Assembly (NCBI GenBank): GCA_017457555.1
Contig: JAFTHG010000242.1
Coordinates: 1-7,698, forward strand
Direction: 5' to 3'
DNA: 7,698 nucleotides
Source of the DNA: Kiritimatiellia bacterium
GTDB taxonomy: Bacteria > Verrucomicrobiota > Kiritimatiellia > RFP12 > DVOR01
Shown here in pieces: positions 6,520 to 7,698 of this stretch. Both the position numbers and the translations under genes were made by a program. The first letter of the stretch is position 1; the number at the start of each line of letters is the position of its first letter. The notes beneath the pieces are model-generated. The model was not told the DNA's origin, did not search any database, and worked only from the letters and a program-made list of their open reading frames with translations.

Positions 6520-7254
6520 TTAGAAGATCAATAGCGTCTGGAGGGGATCAAAAAAGGCTTCCAACCGGTCTTTTTCGCTTTCCGGGAGGGGACAACGGGC
6601 GACATTCAGCACGCGTAAGGTCTGCCAGCCGTCCAAAGATTCGGGCAAGCGTGTCAGCTTTGTGCCGCTCAAATCAAGCTCTTCCAAACCGCATCCCAGC
6701 GCAGGTTCAATCGATTCAAGCGGATTATTCGCCAAGGTCAGATGACGCAATGCCGCAGGTTTTTGTGTAAAAGTACGAAGTTGATTGTCCGCCAGATAAA
6801 GACGTTCCACCGTATCCGGCAATGGTGGTACCGCTTTCAAGCGGTTACCATTCAGGCGTAACCACCGCAATGCCGTCTGCTCCAAGCTGGGTAATTCCAC
6901 GAAAAAATTGCGATCCAGATTCAGATAAGTCAACTGTTGCCACGCTTCACAGCCCTTTGGGAGCGCCATCAGGCGGTTATCCGCCAACCACAACCGCTTG
7001 ATTCCGGCAGGAATCAAATCATCCGGCAAGGCCAACAGATTATTTGCAGAAAGATTCACATCCTCCACAGTCGCCGGAAAGTGCTGCTGATAGACGCGAT
7101 CAGCCCCCACCGCACGCAAATGTACGGCGCGAACATCCTGCGTCATTAGCGGAATCGCGGTCGCACTTCCCTCCACCATCACCGTCTTTGCCGTCAGGTA
7201 TCCGCCGGCAAGGAGCGCAACAATCAGGCATGTGCCGATTTTTGTCAGTCCCAT
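6520..7254 (-). CDS. Leucine-rich repeat protein with N-terminal signal or anchor segment
   Basis: The 244-residue product begins with MGLTKIG and a hydrophobic stretch (about 6-21, CLIVALLAGGYL) ending in LTA-K, which reads as a signal peptide or single membrane anchor. There is no lipobox cysteine in the expected place. After a linker (about 25-62), eight leucine-rich repeats of 20-23 residues run from about 63 to 226, with the pattern LxxLxLxxNxLxxLP; examples are VEDVNLSANNLLALP, IKRLWLADNRLMALP and LEELDLSGTKLTRLP. Such repeats make a curved protein-binding surface, here outside the cytoplasm or at the membrane; the partner is unknown. The ATG overlaps the birA end by 10 nt, with GGAG (plus-strand 7265-7268) ten bases upstream. 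The stop is 16 nt from the U32 start, so co-transcription and coupling are likely. No enzymatic domain is present. Confidence 0.85.
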   Translation of the reverse strand: MGLTKIGTCLIVALLAGGYLTAKTVMVEGSATAIPLMTQDVRAVHLRAVGADRVYQQHFPATVEDVNLSANNLLALPDDLIPAGIKRLWLADNRLMALPKGCEAWQQLTYLNLDRNFFVELPSLEQTALRWLRLNGNRLKAVPPLPDTVERLYLADNQLRTFTQKPAALRHLTLANNPLESIEPALGCGLEELDLSGTKLTRLPESLDGWQTLRVLNVARCPLPESEKDRLEAFFDPLQTLLIF

Positions 7255-7698
7255 TGTACAATTTCTCCACAGAAAATGGGCTGCAAGGTGCCATCCTCGT
7301 GTTCCAACAACAGCGCACCATCATCTTGAATCCCACGCGAAAGCCCACACGTCGGCTCTTCTGACATCTTGACGGAAATAGGCTTTCCGACCTTGCAATC
7401 ACACGCATCCAACTCTGCGCGCAACGCCTTCAATCCTGCCCGTTGCCAACGTGCATACAGCGCTTCAAAACCTGCCAACACCTTTGCCAGAAGTTCCAAA
7501 CGGTTCACATTACCGGAGACGCCGACCGCGCGATACGCCACGGCTTCCGGCACCACTCCGGTATTGATACCAATCCCGATGATAATCCCTTCAATGCCGC
7601 GTGACGACGTTTGCGCTTCGCAGAGAATGCCGCACACCTTCCGATCGCCAATCAACACATCATTGGGCCACTTCAAACCGGCGTCAATTCCCAAATCA
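7245..7698 (-). CDS. birA: Biotin protein ligase, C-terminal part (5' end outside window)
   Basis: About 151 C-terminal residues are visible and the frame stays open to the window edge, so the start and the N-terminal nucleotide-binding glycine-rich motif lie outside. The ligase makes biotinyl-AMP and transfers biotin to a lysine of carrier proteins such as the acetyl-CoA carboxylase subunit. Diagnostic features are LKWPNDVLI, with the catalytic-site lysine of the KWPND motif, KVCGILCE, the beta-strand motif GIIIGIGINTG, and a C-terminal SH3-like domain (KPISVKMSE, then SRGIQDDGALLLEHEDG and CGEIVQW). Whether a DNA-binding repressor domain exists cannot be seen. The TGA stop lies within the start region of the LRR gene (10-nt overlap), so birA heads, or sits upstream in, the minus-strand operon. 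A TTG at 7692-7694 could be misread as a start, but it falls just ahead of the conserved core and is not the true start. Confidence 0.93.
   Translation of the reverse strand, partial: DLGIDAGLKWPNDVLIGDRKVCGILCEAQTSSRGIEGIIIGIGINTGVVPEAVAYRAVGVSGNVNRLELLAKVLAGFEALYARWQRAGLKALRAELDACDCKVGKPISVKMSEEPTCGLSRGIQDDGALLLEHEDGTLQPIFCGEIVQWD
7265..7268 (-). promoter_or_regulatory. Ribosome-binding site of the LRR gene
   Basis: GGAG on the minus strand (CTCC on the plus strand) lies ten bases before the ATG at 7252-7254, inside the birA coding sequence. It supports this start and points to re-initiation by ribosomes finishing birA. Confidence 0.55.

Noticed and set aside
7245..7694. Complete short biotin ligase starting at the TTG at 7692-7694
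   Set aside because: The frame stays open to the window edge and the essential upstream ligase motifs would be missing, so this is the 3' part of a longer gene.

Overview
The window looks like chromosomal DNA of a bacterium of moderate GC content. It carries six housekeeping-type genes in two convergent blocks, plus an unusual non-coding block at the left end. No phage, plasmid, transposase, tRNA, rRNA or CRISPR signal was seen. The host lineage cannot be fixed from sequence alone. An uncultured gut-type member of the PVC group (Kiritimatiellota, Lentisphaerota or Verrucomicrobiota) is only a guess from the general look of the proteins.

Left block (about 1-616): a protein-poor region dominated by ten exact-length 22-bp tandem repeats (175-394, with a 6-bp remnant to 400). 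Each unit carries a small dyad. A G-rich stretch and an extended -10 promoter (576-584) follow and lead into the first gene. Two similar promoter-like motifs, about 115 bp apart, lie between the array and the gene.

Plus-strand block (617-3906): gpmI (cofactor-independent phosphoglycerate mutase), an M24B aminopeptidase P-type metallopeptidase, and folE (GTP cyclohydrolase I). A strong hairpin without a T-tract separates gpmI from the peptidase gene. The peptidase gene and folE overlap by 7 nt and are probably translationally coupled. A good intrinsic terminator (3931-3963) closes the block. The three functions (glycolysis, peptide turnover, folate/pterin synthesis) do not form one pathway, so this is a housekeeping operon of convenience.

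Minus-strand block (7698 down to 4149): the 3' end of birA (biotin protein ligase), a small exported or membrane-anchored leucine-rich-repeat protein, and a long U32 family protein related to the rRNA/tRNA hydroxylation enzymes. birA overlaps the LRR gene by 10 nt and the LRR gene is 16 nt from the U32 gene, so the three are almost certainly co-transcribed from a promoter outside the window. The two blocks converge on a 242-bp spacer that holds the folE terminator and a perfect 13-bp palindrome.

The most unusual item is the 22-bp repeat array upstream of gpmI. Its units form a mosaic of sub-variants that keep a GTTT-N5-AAAC dyad core. The period is close to two helical turns, and the array blocks every plus-strand reading frame. 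No known system could be identified for it.
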